52,733 nucleotides of DNA from Richelia sp. SL_2_1. GTDB taxonomy: Bacteria > Cyanobacteriota > Cyanobacteriia > Cyanobacteriales > Nostocaceae. The notes under the pieces were generated by a model that made no database searches, was not told where the DNA came from, and saw nothing but the letters and a program-made list of their open reading frames with translations. The DNA is taken from NCBI GenBank assembly GCA_012033205.1, contig JAAUSO010000027.1, forward strand, positions 1 through 52,733, given 5' to 3'. A program made the position numbers and the translations under genes. Positions 7,350 through 15,539 of this stretch are shown here, piece by piece; position 1 is the stretch's first letter, and every line of letters starts with the position of its first letter.

Positions 7350-8213
7350 CTATTCCCTATTATTCGTTGTCCAATCAATAATTGCTTGAGTTAATCCTTC
7401 CAAAGTATAATCTGAAGCCTCAATATCAACCCTTCCGAAATAAGTTTGACAAGCAATAGAAGTCTGGGGACCAATGGAAGCAATACAAACATCTTCGAGA
7501 TAATTGGATACTACAGATGATTGATTGTCTTGAGAATCATCGGAAAAAATTTTTTCTGCTAATTGACTAAAAAACTTTACCGTTTTAGAGCTAGCAAAAG
7601 TAATTATATCAACAGTTCCACTTTGTAACGCTAATTCCGCAGAAGGTAAAACTTCATCGGGACAGCAAGATTGATAAGCACTTACTTCCATCACAGATGC
7701 TCCTTGATTTTCAAATTCCCTAACCAAATCTTCTCTTCCACCAGTTTCAACCCTGGGGAATAAAATCTTTTTACCCGCAAGTTGTTCGGGAAAATGTTCT
7801 ATTAAGGAATCAGCAATAAAATTGGGTGGAATAAAGTCAGGTTTTAAATGATGATTTTTGAGGATTTTCGCCGTTTTTTCGCCAACAACAGCAATTTTTA
7901 AATTCGCTAAGGTACGGGCATCTTTACCCAATACCATTAATCTTTCACAAAAATAACTGATGCCGTTGCCAGAAGTTAGAATTAACCAGTCAAATTCTGA
8001 TAAATTCGCGATCGCCTGATCTAAAGCGTCCCAACTTGAAGGGGGACAAATTTCTAATGCAGGCATTTCAATCACATTAGCACCTGCATCTGTAATCAAC
8101 CGAGCAAATTGACTTGATTGTCCTACTGAACGAGTAATTAGAACAGTTTTTCCACTCAAAGGCAGAGTAGAAGATACTGTTGCAGAAAGTTGGGGAGATG
8201 GAGTTGGTGACAT
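7350..8213 (-). CDS. hemD: Uroporphyrinogen-III synthase
   Basis: A 287-residue HemD protein. LSGKTVLITRSVGQSSQFAR opens the first Rossmann-like lobe, WLILTSGNGISYFCERL follows, then GEKTAKIL, and in the second lobe IITFASSKTVKFF and IASIGPQTSIACQ. It cyclises hydroxymethylbilane to uroporphyrinogen III, the branch point to heme, chlorophyll, siroheme and B12. It follows cobA by 43 bp on the same strand, a logical pair because CobA methylates the HemD product. ATG 8213 (MSPTPSPQL) is chosen over a TTG at 8228. Confidence 0.9.
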   Translation of the reverse strand: MSPTPSPQLSATVSSTLPLSGKTVLITRSVGQSSQFARLITDAGANVIEMPALEICPPSSWDALDQAIANLSEFDWLILTSGNGISYFCERLMVLGKDARTLANLKIAVVGEKTAKILKNHHLKPDFIPPNFIADSLIEHFPEQLAGKKILFPRVETGGREDLVREFENQGASVMEVSAYQSCCPDEVLPSAELALQSGTVDIITFASSKTVKFFSQLAEKIFSDDSQDNQSSVVSNYLEDVCIASIGPQTSIACQTYFGRVDIEASDYTLEGLTQAIIDWTTNNRE

Positions 8214-8256
8214 GAATTTGGAGTGCAAAGCGCCTCTAAGATGGGAAAGCCTCTAA

Positions 8257-8994
8257 TTACATATTCTCAAAAAACCTGGCATACTCTACCACTTCGCCAA
8301 TTACAATTACAGCGGGTGATAAATGCACCGAATGCACTTGTTCTACAATTGTGGAAAGCTTACCAATCCATACTTGTTGCTCGGCTGTACCGGCTTTACG
8401 AATAATCGCAATGGGAGTAATGCTTGTAAATTTATTTTTTCCATATTTGATTAATTGGTGTATAATTTCTGAGAGATGTTGTCCACCCATTAAAATTACC
8501 AGAGTATCTAACCTTGAAAGCGCCTCCCAATCGAGATTATCTGGTTGATGAGCGCTGAATACAGCGAAGCATCTACTCATCACTGCATCCGTAAGGGGAA
8601 TTCCTGCAAGCATTGGTGCAGCTATAGCCGAAGAAATCCCCGGAACAGCTTCAAAATTACAACCAGCAGCGTATAAGGCTTGAATTTCCGAAGTACAACG
8701 ACCAAAAATGAACGGGTCTCCAGATTTTAGCCGAATCACAATTTTACCCTGTTGGCAGTATTGTACCAACAATTGATTAATTTCTGTTTGCGGAGTACTC
8801 GGTAAACCCCCCCGTTTGCCAACATAAATCTTTAAGCAGTTATCCGGTACTAACTTTAGCAACTGTTCATCTACTAGAGCATCATAAATTAACACCTCAG
8901 CTTGAGCCAGCAGTCGATAAGCCTTTACCGTTAGATATTCTACATCTCCGGGTCCAGCACCCACAAGATAGACTTTGCCAGTAAGTTTATTCAA
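8257..8994 (-). CDS. cobA: Uroporphyrinogen-III C-methyltransferase
   Basis: A 245-residue SUMT of the tetrapyrrole methylase family. Key motifs are VYLVGAGPGDVEYLTVKA (SAM-site loop), YDALVDEQLL, GKRGG, RLKSGDPFIFGR and VPGISSAIA. It makes precorrin-2 by two SAM-dependent methylations, leading to siroheme and cobalamin. There is no fused HemD or siroheme synthase domain; hemD follows as a separate gene. No cobalamin riboswitch was seen upstream. Confidence 0.93.
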   Translation of the reverse strand: MNKLTGKVYLVGAGPGDVEYLTVKAYRLLAQAEVLIYDALVDEQLLKLVPDNCLKIYVGKRGGLPSTPQTEINQLLVQYCQQGKIVIRLKSGDPFIFGRCTSEIQALYAAGCNFEAVPGISSAIAAPMLAGIPLTDAVMSRCFAVFSAHQPDNLDWEALSRLDTLVILMGGQHLSEIIHQLIKYGKNKFTSITPIAIIRKAGTAEQQVWIGKLSTIVEQVHSVHLSPAVIVIGEVVEYARFFENM

Positions 8995-9048
8995 CCGATT
9001 TGAGATTTTAGATTATGTCCTACGAACAAAGTGCGTTAATGGATTGAT

Positions 9049-9077
9049 TCCACAGATAAATCTGGGAGCTTCTACCA
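9049..9077. repeat. Short hairpin repeat, copy 1 of 3 (CCACGGATAAATCCG-like)
   Basis: TCCACAGATAAATCTGGGAG is related to 19749-19772 and 20258-20280. Each has a small stem around TAAAT or CTAAT. All three copies are intergenic. Confidence 0.5.
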
Positions 9078-9108
9078 TTAACGAACAATTGGTCATATCT
9101 TAAGAATA

Positions 9109-9310
9109 CAGGATGAACAACGTGACGTAATCCACACACTCCCCTTCGGCCGGTAGCTTTTGGGGGGAAGCTCCCCCAAACGTGCCTTGTGAATGTGGGC
9201 TTCTCAGGGACTCTTCTATGAAGACATTGACTGAGCTTTAAGACCGTGCGCCCCACGGTTCTTCGATTGAATCGGACAATTAGCTTTTGTTTCAATAGGC
9301 TGCATTTCTG
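9109..9310 (-). mobile_element. Probable decayed 3' end of an IS200/IS605-type element
   Basis: On the minus strand, a short stretch coding RGAHGLKAQSMSS-stop resembles the tail of TnpB-like proteins. It is followed by TGAGAAGCCCACATTC, a GGGGGAGCTTCCCCC palindrome and GAGTGTGTGG, a layout like the structured right end of cyanobacterial IS605-family elements. Several stops and no catalytic region are seen, so it is a remnant at best. Confidence 0.35.
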
Positions 9311-9459
9311 CATTTAATTGGGTTACACCTATCGAGTCAAGCATACCATTTTCTCAGGAACAAATAAATATTTTGATAAAAAATAAACTATTATCTTTAT
9401 ATGTTCCTGCGTTGCAGAAAATCAATCAAGATAATGTTTCTTTTTTATCTCGCATTCAT

Positions 9460-9487
9460 CCCACGCTCCGCTATGGTGAGACGTGGG
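9460..9487. repeat. CCCACG/CGTGGG hairpin, possible IS605-type end
   Basis: The stem CCCACG-CTC pairs with GAG-A-CGTGGG, followed by GCTTCTG. On the minus strand this is AGAAGCCCCACG...CGTGGGATGA, a form common at right ends of IS200/IS605 elements in cyanobacteria. No transposase accompanies it. Confidence 0.4.
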
Positions 9488-9547
9488 GCTTCTGCTGTTT
9501 CAGCTAACACAATATTCTCATCTCAACAGTTAACTGTTAACTGATGA

Positions 9548-10225
9548 TTAAAACGCTCCTACACGAGCAATAATTACGTAAATTGTTTTAAAAATTAACA
9601 ATAGGTCATATAGAGGATACCATTTTGCTTGATATTGTAGGTCTAGCTCAAACACTTGCTCGAATTCCTTAATTTGAGAACGTCCATTTACTTGCCATTC
9701 ACCTGTTAAACCGGGTTTGACGTGCAAACGTTGCCAGTGATGTTCACAATAGTGCATTACTTCGTCATTCGTAGGGGGACGAGTTCCCACCAAACTCATT
9801 TCACCAACAAAAACATTCCAAAACTGAGGTAGTTCGTCTAAGCTCGTGCTTCTTAAAAAACGTCCTACTTTTGTGACTCGAAAATCATTTTTACTTTTAA
9901 AGAAATGTCCCTTCGCTTCATTTTTTACCTGGGATTTTAACTGTTCCGCATCCGGTACCATTGAACGAAATTTGCGAATCCGGAAAGTGCGTCCGTAAAG
10001 TCCGTGTCTTTCCTGGGTAAATAAAATTGGGCCGGGACTATCTATCTTAATTGCGATCGCGATTGGTACAAATACAATGGCTAAAATCGTCAAACCCACC
10101 ATACTTCCCAAAATATCGAGAAAGCGCTTGAATTTAGAAACAACTGAGGGATGTGGGGTAATTTGCCCAACCCAAGTATTAGAATTTGCACCTTTGATTA
10201 AACTTGTCATTTGTAATTGGAACAT
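9548..10225 (-). CDS. Polyprenyl-phosphate sugar-1-phosphate transferase (bacterial sugar transferase)
   Basis: A 225-residue short-form phosphoglycosyltransferase of the WbaP/PglC class. It has one hydrophobic segment (about residues 38-60, ILGSMVGLTILAIVFVPIAI) followed by the catalytic core: FRIRKFRSM, STSLDELPQFWNVF, MSLVGTRPP, KPGLTGEWQVNGRS. It loads the first sugar phosphate onto undecaprenyl phosphate to start exopolysaccharide synthesis. It stands alone here, 34 kb from the polysaccharide operon at 44.5 kb, which has no initiating transferase of its own and may use this one (inference). Starts at 10225 or 10210 are both possible. Confidence 0.9.
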   Translation of the reverse strand: MFQLQMTSLIKGANSNTWVGQITPHPSVVSKFKRFLDILGSMVGLTILAIVFVPIAIAIKIDSPGPILFTQERHGLYGRTFRIRKFRSMVPDAEQLKSQVKNEAKGHFFKSKNDFRVTKVGRFLRSTSLDELPQFWNVFVGEMSLVGTRPPTNDEVMHYCEHHWQRLHVKPGLTGEWQVNGRSQIKEFEQVFELDLQYQAKWYPLYDLLLIFKTIYVIIARVGAF

Positions 10226-10231
10226 CGTCAA

Positions 10232-10660
10232 GCAGCCGTTGTGAGCGAGAAACGTATTCCTACGTAACAGTATTTTGAATATAGACTTTGCCTTATATCT
10301 CTAATCCATTTCTACCAGTATATTTACTGAATCTTCATTGATTTTGCGGGGATCGCAATGATTTATAAACTTTATGTAAATAATAATAAATATATCTAAT
10401 GGTAGATTAGATAAAAAATAAATTATGAGTAAATTATGCATAAATAGCGCGAAGATATTCAAATTTGCTACTAACTGAATGCGTAATCCTGAATATTGGT
10501 TTGATATCTTAACTTTGTACTGTGTAGCGAATAGAACTAACTTTTTTTGTAATTTTTATCATTGATTTGATGAATATTTGATTGTATGGTAAGGCTTATA
10601 AACTATAGAAAAAGAATATCAATGAGTTAGAAATTTCGTTTATAAGTAGAAGGTGATACA
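10232..10660. other. Intergenic region without a recognised gene
   Basis: An A/T-rich 429-bp stretch. I see no coding, tRNA or clear terminator signal. It probably contains the promoter of the sugar transferase on its left side. Confidence 0.5.
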
Positions 10661-10732
10661 ATGCCTGCTACAAAAGGGTCAAATGATTTGGATGAATGTT
10701 TTAATACATTGCTTGTGATGAATCGGAGTTAA
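10661..10732 (+). CDS. Possible 23-residue peptide (very uncertain)
   Basis: ATG at 10661 follows a good ribosome-binding sequence (AGAAGGTGATACAATG) and encodes MPATKGSNDLDECFNTLLVM then NRS-stop. It may be a real small peptide, the 5' stump of a lost gene, or chance. No family is recognised. The strong ribosome site is the only support. Confidence 0.2.
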   Translation: MPATKGSNDLDECFNTLLVMNRS

Positions 10733-10901
10733 TAATCCGTTGTCAACTTCCTTGATGTGCATTTCATCCGGTTTTTGGGAAAGATGATCAATAGCATCCC
10801 TTTTAAAGTAGTGCTGCATAGTACTACATTCTGTATTAATTGCGGTAGGGGATGAGCGGCAGTTCCATGGTGGTGCTATCTCAAGATTAAGGTAATAAAA
10901 A

Positions 10902-11207
10902 ATGGTTGCAAGCGGAGTAGATAAAGTTAAAGTCAGTCGGTTAGAGTCGATAGTAGAGCAAATCGGAGAAGCTGTATTGGCTACCACTGAGACAATAGAA
11001 CGTCTTTCTGACAGGGTAGACAGTATCAGCATACAAGTAGAACAACAGGGAAAGCAGGTACAACAGCAAGGGTATCAGATATTGGCATTATGCGATGCAG
11101 TACAAACTCTTGCAGAAAGCCAAGATACTTCTTTGCAAAGACTTACTCAACTCACACAGACACTAAATCGTTTAATGACGATTTTGGAAACGGAAGATGA
11201 GGAGTGA
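10902..11207 (+). CDS. Small coiled-coil protein, function unknown
   Basis: A 101-residue acidic protein that is almost entirely heptad-patterned: VSRLESIVEQIGEAVLATTE, TIERLSDRVDSISIQVEQQG, then a Q-rich hinge KQVQQQGYQ and a second helix SLQRLTQLTQTLNRLMTIL. It resembles the many short cyanobacterial coiled-coil proteins of unknown role. AAGG lies 11 bases before the ATG. It is convergent with surE. Confidence 0.65.
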   Translation: MVASGVDKVKVSRLESIVEQIGEAVLATTETIERLSDRVDSISIQVEQQGKQVQQQGYQILALCDAVQTLAESQDTSLQRLTQLTQTLNRLMTILETEDEE

Positions 11208-11264
11208 GCAAAGCAAATTAATTTTAATTAATTAATTATCAATTAACAATTAATTGATTGATTG

Positions 11265-11966
11265 TTAATTGATAATTGTTAATTGTGTAACTGCGATTTT
11301 CCCTGAAAAACAAGCTTCTACATCGCTACCGGGGGTTTTCTCTCGTTGAGCATATTCCCCTATATAATAAAATTTATCATCGTCTTCAGTGCGATAATTA
11401 ACTGGTAGAGGTTTAGTACAAGCACGGCAAAATACTACTTCTGGTTGCGCTTCTTCTGCTGATAGATGTGGTAAATTGACATTCCAAAAACTTCCTAATG
11501 GTAATGGACGATTTAATAAGTCAGTGAGAATTTGAGTTGTCCATTTAACTGAATTATCCCAATTGAATTCCCAGCCTTTTTTCTTATATTGAGAAATCGC
11601 AATTCCTTTAATACCATGCATTGCGGCTTCTCTAACCGCAGCGACAGTACCGGAAATATAAGAATCAACTCCCATATTACCTCCGGCGTTAATTCCTGAG
11701 AGTACCCATTTGACATCGGGACAAATATGTGAAATAGATAAACGAACGCAATCAGCGGGAGTACCTGCGATAGCATATACATTATGGTCGCGACGTTGTA
11801 GAGTTAAAGGACGAACCGTAGTAACTTGATGTCCGCAACCGGATAAATGTTCTTGAGGAGCAGCGATAATAACTGGAGATGAAATAGCAGATTTTTCTAC
11901 AGCTTTGAGCAGTGCTTGAATACCCGGAGCATCAATCCCGTCATCGTTGGTTAAAATCAAACTCAT
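11265..11966 (-). CDS. surE: 5'/3'-nucleotidase SurE
   Basis: A 233-residue SurE protein. The metal site is TNDDGIDAPGI at residues 6-16 (D8, D9), with S-G-C-G-H near 43 and the loop LSGINAGGNMGVDSYISGTV carrying the conserved Asn and Gly residues. It dephosphorylates nucleoside 5'- and 3'-monophosphates in stationary phase or stress. The C-terminal VTQLTIIN-stop is encoded by a TTAATTG repeat, another gene whose end has been formed by an intergenic repeat. Confidence 0.93.
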   Translation of the reverse strand: MSLILTNDDGIDAPGIQALLKAVEKSAISSPVIIAAPQEHLSGCGHQVTTVRPLTLQRRDHNVYAIAGTPADCVRLSISHICPDVKWVLSGINAGGNMGVDSYISGTVAAVREAAMHGIKGIAISQYKKKGWEFNWDNSVKWTTQILTDLLNRPLPLGSFWNVNLPHLSAEEAQPEVVFCRACTKPLPVNYRTEDDDKFYYIGEYAQREKTPGSDVEACFSGKIAVTQLTIIN

Positions 11967-12018
11967 AAATTTTAATTTTTTTTGTTGGCTGGAAGTAACG
12001 TTATTTTAATACTAATAA

Positions 12019-12039
12019 AGACGTTGCAATGCAACGTCT
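12019..12039. repeat. Perfect palindrome of the AGACGTTGC family
   Basis: AGACGTTGCA-A-TGCAACGTCT followed by CTAC. It belongs to the intergenic hairpin family seen at 28387, 29851 and 31819. Confidence 0.65.
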
Positions 12040-12119
12040 CTACATAATTAATATAGATGGTGATTAAGCCGTGTGAAAAACTGTTACTTTGAACAAAAAG
12101 TTCTTCAGAACAAAAATTA

Positions 12120-12611
12120 TTAAACGGAAGCACCAGATTTGGGTTCAGCACCCATTGGCGCTACATAATCACGGAAAAGACTCATTTGTACACCAAAATC
12201 TAATTCTTTAATTTTATCCATCAATTCTTGAGATTGAGAAGAAAGTTGATAATTGCCGGGCATCGGTATGATAGTTTTAGCATCCATGCCTTGAGCTAAA
12301 CGATACCAAAATAGTAACTTGGTGGTATCGCTCATTGAACCGTATTCGCGAGTATGTAAAGTATCAGCCTTGTTGATTAAATCACGTTGTAGTTGTAATT
12401 GTTCTTCGTGAGATAATTCTTTAACTTGATTGAATAAACCATCAGCAATTGCTGGAGAAACGGTACTAGCTCCTGGTGCAGCAGGTGTGATTGAATCACC
12501 CATTTCTTTATAGATGAAATAGAACAAAGCTAACTGTTCATCTACATCTAACTTATTAAATGCTCCAACTAATTCGCGAATTTTAGGGTCGTTAGTTTGT
12601 GTAGCTTCCAT
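12120..12611 (-). CDS. Helical carotenoid protein (solo OCP N-terminal domain)
   Basis: A 163-residue protein covering only the carotenoid-binding N-terminal domain of orange carotenoid protein. Aligned pieces are ALFYFIYKEMGDSITPAAPG, KELSHEEQLQLQRDL, KLLFWYRLAQGM and ELDFGVQMSLFRDYV. The Tyr44 equivalent is present, Trp41 is replaced by Tyr (FYFIY), Trp110 is kept in LLFWY, and an Arg lies at the Arg155 position. No C-terminal NTF2-like domain is encoded nearby, so this is an HCP, a carotenoid-carrying effector or singlet-oxygen quencher related to the red active OCP state. ATG 12611 (MEATQTNDP) is the family-like start; 12632 is possible. Confidence 0.9.
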   Translation of the reverse strand: MEATQTNDPKIRELVGAFNKLDVDEQLALFYFIYKEMGDSITPAAPGASTVSPAIADGLFNQVKELSHEEQLQLQRDLINKADTLHTREYGSMSDTTKLLFWYRLAQGMDAKTIIPMPGNYQLSSQSQELMDKIKELDFGVQMSLFRDYVAPMGAEPKSGASV

Positions 12612-12632
12612 ATTTAAATCCGATTGCAACAA

Positions 12633-12892
12633 ATTTCTGTTAGTTTCAACCCTATCAAATTACTATCAAGTATTTAACCCTACTCAAGACAGATGTATTG
12701 ATGTCGTAAAGAATAAAAATTAAACAGATAATTTCAACCCAGAGAGTATTTTTAAAAGTACCATTATTTGAAGTTTACTTATTCTAAATAACCAAAATTT
12801 TGTCAGATAATATTTCCATGCAAAAAGTCAATCGTCTCAAGTAAGAAAATTAATATATAAATCTCTTTAATTTTACAGGTACCCAATTAAAA
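12633..12892. other. Upstream region of the HCP gene
   Basis: 260 bp of A/T-rich DNA with no coding signal. It must contain the HCP promoter. Confidence 0.45.
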
Positions 12893-12916
12893 AACCCGGT
12901 TTTTAAAAACCAGGTT
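12893..12916 (-). terminator. Rho-independent terminator for the DUF6335 gene
   Basis: On the minus strand AACCTGGTTTTTAAAAACCG then GGTT is a self-complementary stem followed by TTTT, 144 bp after the DUF6335 stop. Confidence 0.6.
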
Positions 12917-13059
12917 CCTTAATTATTAGAAATTATCAGACCAATTTCTATGATTAGATAGTCATAATTCAAGCATCTGTGTCATTCTTGATATATTTTA
13001 TTTCCATTTCTCTTTATTCCCTATTCCCCCCAACCCCTATTCCCTAATCACTATTCCCT

Positions 13060-13458
13060 TTATTTAGAATGATTCTGATAATCTTCGGATGATTTAGGGT
13101 CTAATTCCCAACGATTATCATCACGTCTATCTAAAATATCATTTGTTTGCAGGGGTTGTCGATCATCCATTTCCAAACCGACGGCTTTTTCTAATTCTTC
13201 TGTCACATTTTTATCTGGAGTTGCAGCAGTACCACCAACTGCTTCATCACCAACAGAATTTGCATCTTCCCAATAAGCATCAACATCACCTCCGGTTAAT
13301 TCCGGATTAGTTGCATTGTGTTGATTATTTTGTTCTTTTATGACTCTTCCACCAATATTCATTCCCGGTTGTTGACTAACTCCGGTTCCGTAGGATTCAG
13401 TGATTTCTTGAGGTAAATCGCTAACTTCAGCTTGATTATTGATATTTTCTTGGCTCAT
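13060..13458 (-). CDS. DUF6335 family protein
   Basis: A 132-residue hydrophilic, acidic protein with the DUF6335 signature: LPQEITESYGTGV, GGRVIKE, NPELTGGDVDAYWEDAN, VGDEAVGGTAATPDKNVTEE, and RWELDPKSSEDY at the C-terminus. The family occurs in cyanobacteria, often beside stress genes, and has no assigned activity. There is no signal or membrane segment. It is divergent from the DUF2267 gene across a 426-bp gap, so the two may share control sites. Confidence 0.85.
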   Translation of the reverse strand: MSQENINNQAEVSDLPQEITESYGTGVSQQPGMNIGGRVIKEQNNQHNATNPELTGGDVDAYWEDANSVGDEAVGGTAATPDKNVTEELEKAVGLEMDDRQPLQTNDILDRRDDNRWELDPKSSEDYQNHSK

Positions 13459-13884
13459 AATATTACTTATAATCTTGCACTATCACCATAGCTCTTTATT
13501 TTAAAATATTTCTCTTCCAAAAGAAGTATAACCAAAGTAGTAAGAGAATATCTCCCTTGCGAACGAAGTTAAATAGTTGATAAATACATATCGTTGTAAA
13601 TAACAATCCACATAAAAGCAACCTCACAAAGTTGTTTAAAGCTATGAATCAGCAAACACTTGTTATTGCCAAAAATATTCATAATTGTTGATTTATAGCT
13701 TTTTTTTTATCCATGGCGATATTTATGATGTGTAAGATTGAATTTTCGGAATATTTTTTGATTTATCTAAGATTTGTTTAATCAAGTTGAAAAAATATTT
13801 TTTGGTTGTAGATAGTAACTTATTAATTAAAATGCTCTACATATAACAGTGTCAAAAAAAAATGCATAAATCGGAGATGTTTTT
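13459..13884. other. Divergent intergenic region between DUF6335 and DUF2267 genes
   Basis: 426 bp, very A/T-rich, no coding signal. It probably holds back-to-back promoters; no specific operator was recognised. GGAG with spacing 8 precedes ATG 13885. Confidence 0.5.
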
Positions 13885-14286
13885 ATGAAGTATGAAGAAT
13901 TTATCAAACACGTCCAAAGCGTTGCTCAAGTTGATTCTCGCGAACAAACTGAAAGAGTAACTCGCGCAACATTAGAAACTATTAAAGAGCGAATTGTTGG
14001 TGATGAAGCCAAAAATTTAGCCGCACAATTACCAGAAGAAATTGCTCAATATTTGCGCGGACGTGAAGGTGAAAATGGTCAACATTTTAAATTACAAGAA
14101 TTTATTGAGCGTGTAAGTAAAAAAGCAAATGTAGAATCTACCGATGCAATCATGCACGTCCGGGCTGTTTTTACAGTATTACAAAATGCAGTATCTCCCG
14201 GTGAATTTGCCGATTTTAAGCATAATTTTTCTGATGATTATGCAGAATTATTTCCTATAGTATCTGAAAATAAAGCATTTGTATAA
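13885..14286 (+). CDS. DUF2267 domain protein
   Basis: A 133-residue helical protein matching DUF2267: MKYEEFIKHVQSVAQV, ATLETIKERIVGDEAKNLAA, QLPEEIAQYLRG, FIERVSKKANVESTDA, AVFTVLQNAVSPGEFADF. The family is frequent in stress loci with DJ-1/PfpI, SRPBCC and alcohol dehydrogenase genes; no biochemical role is known. It has a good ribosome site (GGAG) and is the first gene of a six-gene + strand run. Confidence 0.85.
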   Translation: MKYEEFIKHVQSVAQVDSREQTERVTRATLETIKERIVGDEAKNLAAQLPEEIAQYLRGREGENGQHFKLQEFIERVSKKANVESTDAIMHVRAVFTVLQNAVSPGEFADFKHNFSDDYAELFPIVSENKAFV

Positions 14287-14370
14287 TACAGGTTAAGAAC
14301 TTGAACATTTACATGAATTTAATTAATTTTTGAAGTAAAAAAACGTCAACTCAATTATAAAAGGAAAAAT

Positions 14371-15252
14371 ATGGTATCTACAAATAATTCGGGAAAAAAG
14401 AAAGTTGCAATTCTGATAGAAAATGGAGTCGAAGATTCAGAATTTCAAGTTCCTTATCAAGCTTTAAAACAAGCAGGAATGGAAGTATTTGTTTTAGGTT
14501 CTCAGATGAATGAAGCTTACAAAGGTAAGCTGGGAAAAGTTTCTCAAAAAGCTGATGGAACCACTACTGAAGCAATGGCTTCCGATTTCGATGCGGTGAT
14601 AATTCCTGGAGGAATGGCTCCCGACAAAATGCGTCGTAATCCTAATACTGTGCGGTTTGTTCAAGAAGCAATGAGTCAAGGTAAACTAGTTGCTGCGGTA
14701 TGTCACGGACCTCAATTGTTAATTGAAGGGGATTTACTTAAAGGTAAAACTGCTACTGGTTTCAGCGCAATTCGTAAGGACATGATTAACGCTGGTGTTA
14801 ATTATAAAGACCAACCTTTAGTAGTAGATGAAAATTTAATTACTTCTCGTCAACCTGGTGATTTACCTATTTTCGCTACAGCAATTTTAAGTCGTTTGGG
14901 TTACGGTGGAAAACCAGCAGATTTACCCAATGAAAATGACCCAAATGCTGAATGGTGGAAAATCGCAGATGCTTGGGGTGGTTCTCATAAAAGCGATATT
15001 ATTAATGGTTTAAATACCGTTTTATCTGGGGAACGTTATTCTCACGAAGCTTTAGGAAATTATGCTGAAAAAGAATCTGATACATCTGTAAAATCTCTGT
15101 TTCAAGAGATGATTACTAATAAGGAAGTCCACATCCAAAAATTAGAAGCACGTCTTGATCAATTAGCTGAAAAACCATCATTAACTACAAAGATTGCTGA
15201 AGGTTACGCTAAGGTAAAGAATGCCATTAAAGGTAGTGATGATATTTATTAA
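14371..15252 (+). CDS. DJ-1/PfpI glutamine amidotransferase-like protein with partial ferritin-like tail
   Basis: A 293-residue product. Residues about 10-180 form a DJ-1/PfpI domain with VAILIENGVEDSEFQVPY, FDAVIIPGGMAPDKMRRN and the nucleophile elbow AAVCHGPQ (Cys about 111); relatives act as glyoxalase/deglycase or protease-like stress proteins. Residues about 205-265 (SDIINGLNTVLSGERYSHEA and following) form the first helix pair of a ferritin-like domain. A TAA at 15250 stops the frame, yet the same frame continues as IRCALGDLQTGINDVGTMMV and on to 15459, which would be the second helix pair. The stop therefore looks like a point lesion in an originally longer fusion of about 360 residues. 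Confidence 0.88.
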   Translation: MVSTNNSGKKKVAILIENGVEDSEFQVPYQALKQAGMEVFVLGSQMNEAYKGKLGKVSQKADGTTTEAMASDFDAVIIPGGMAPDKMRRNPNTVRFVQEAMSQGKLVAAVCHGPQLLIEGDLLKGKTATGFSAIRKDMINAGVNYKDQPLVVDENLITSRQPGDLPIFATAILSRLGYGGKPADLPNENDPNAEWWKIADAWGGSHKSDIINGLNTVLSGERYSHEALGNYAEKESDTSVKSLFQEMITNKEVHIQKLEARLDQLAEKPSLTTKIAEGYAKVKNAIKGSDDIY

Positions 15253-15459
15253 ATTCGCTGTGCTTTGGGTGATTTACAGACAGGAATAAATGATGTTGGT
15301 ACAATGATGGTCGCATATACTGACCCAGTAACAACTCAAATTTTTACTGAAATTCAAAAAGATATGATGAGTCAGGAACAGCGATTAGTAGAACTTTATA
15401 AAGCAAAAATGGGTAGCGAACTTAAACCAGCTAAACCTACAACTAGTACTGCAATATAA
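15253..15459 (+). pseudogene. Cut-off C-terminal part of the DJ-1/ferritin-like fusion
   Basis: In frame with the preceding gene directly after its TAA: IRCALGDLQTGINDVGTMMV, VTTQIFTEIQKDMMSQEQRL, VELYKAKM, then an Ala/Thr-rich end. The helical pattern completes the four-helix bundle begun before the stop. The only start is TTG 15265, with no ribosome site, so separate translation is doubtful; readthrough or a real nonsense mutation are the alternatives. Confidence 0.65.
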
Positions 15460-15539
15460 TCAGTTAACAGTTAACAGTTATTAATTATTAGTTAAGAAAG
15501 ATAAATAGTTGATAACTGGTTTAAAAGAGGCATAAATTA

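Noticed and set aside
8995-9048. Cobalamin riboswitch upstream of cobA
   Set aside because: No B12-box-like sequence was found in the upstream region.
9020-9313. 97-residue minus-strand open frame
   Set aside because: Its composition follows a G/C-rich hairpin region and a probable IS end; no start signal or family resemblance over its length.
10679-11032. 117-residue minus-strand open frame
   Set aside because: It overlaps the better-supported coiled-coil gene on the other strand. Its C-terminal half (from MQHYFKRDAIDHL) looks somewhat protein-like but no family was recognised.
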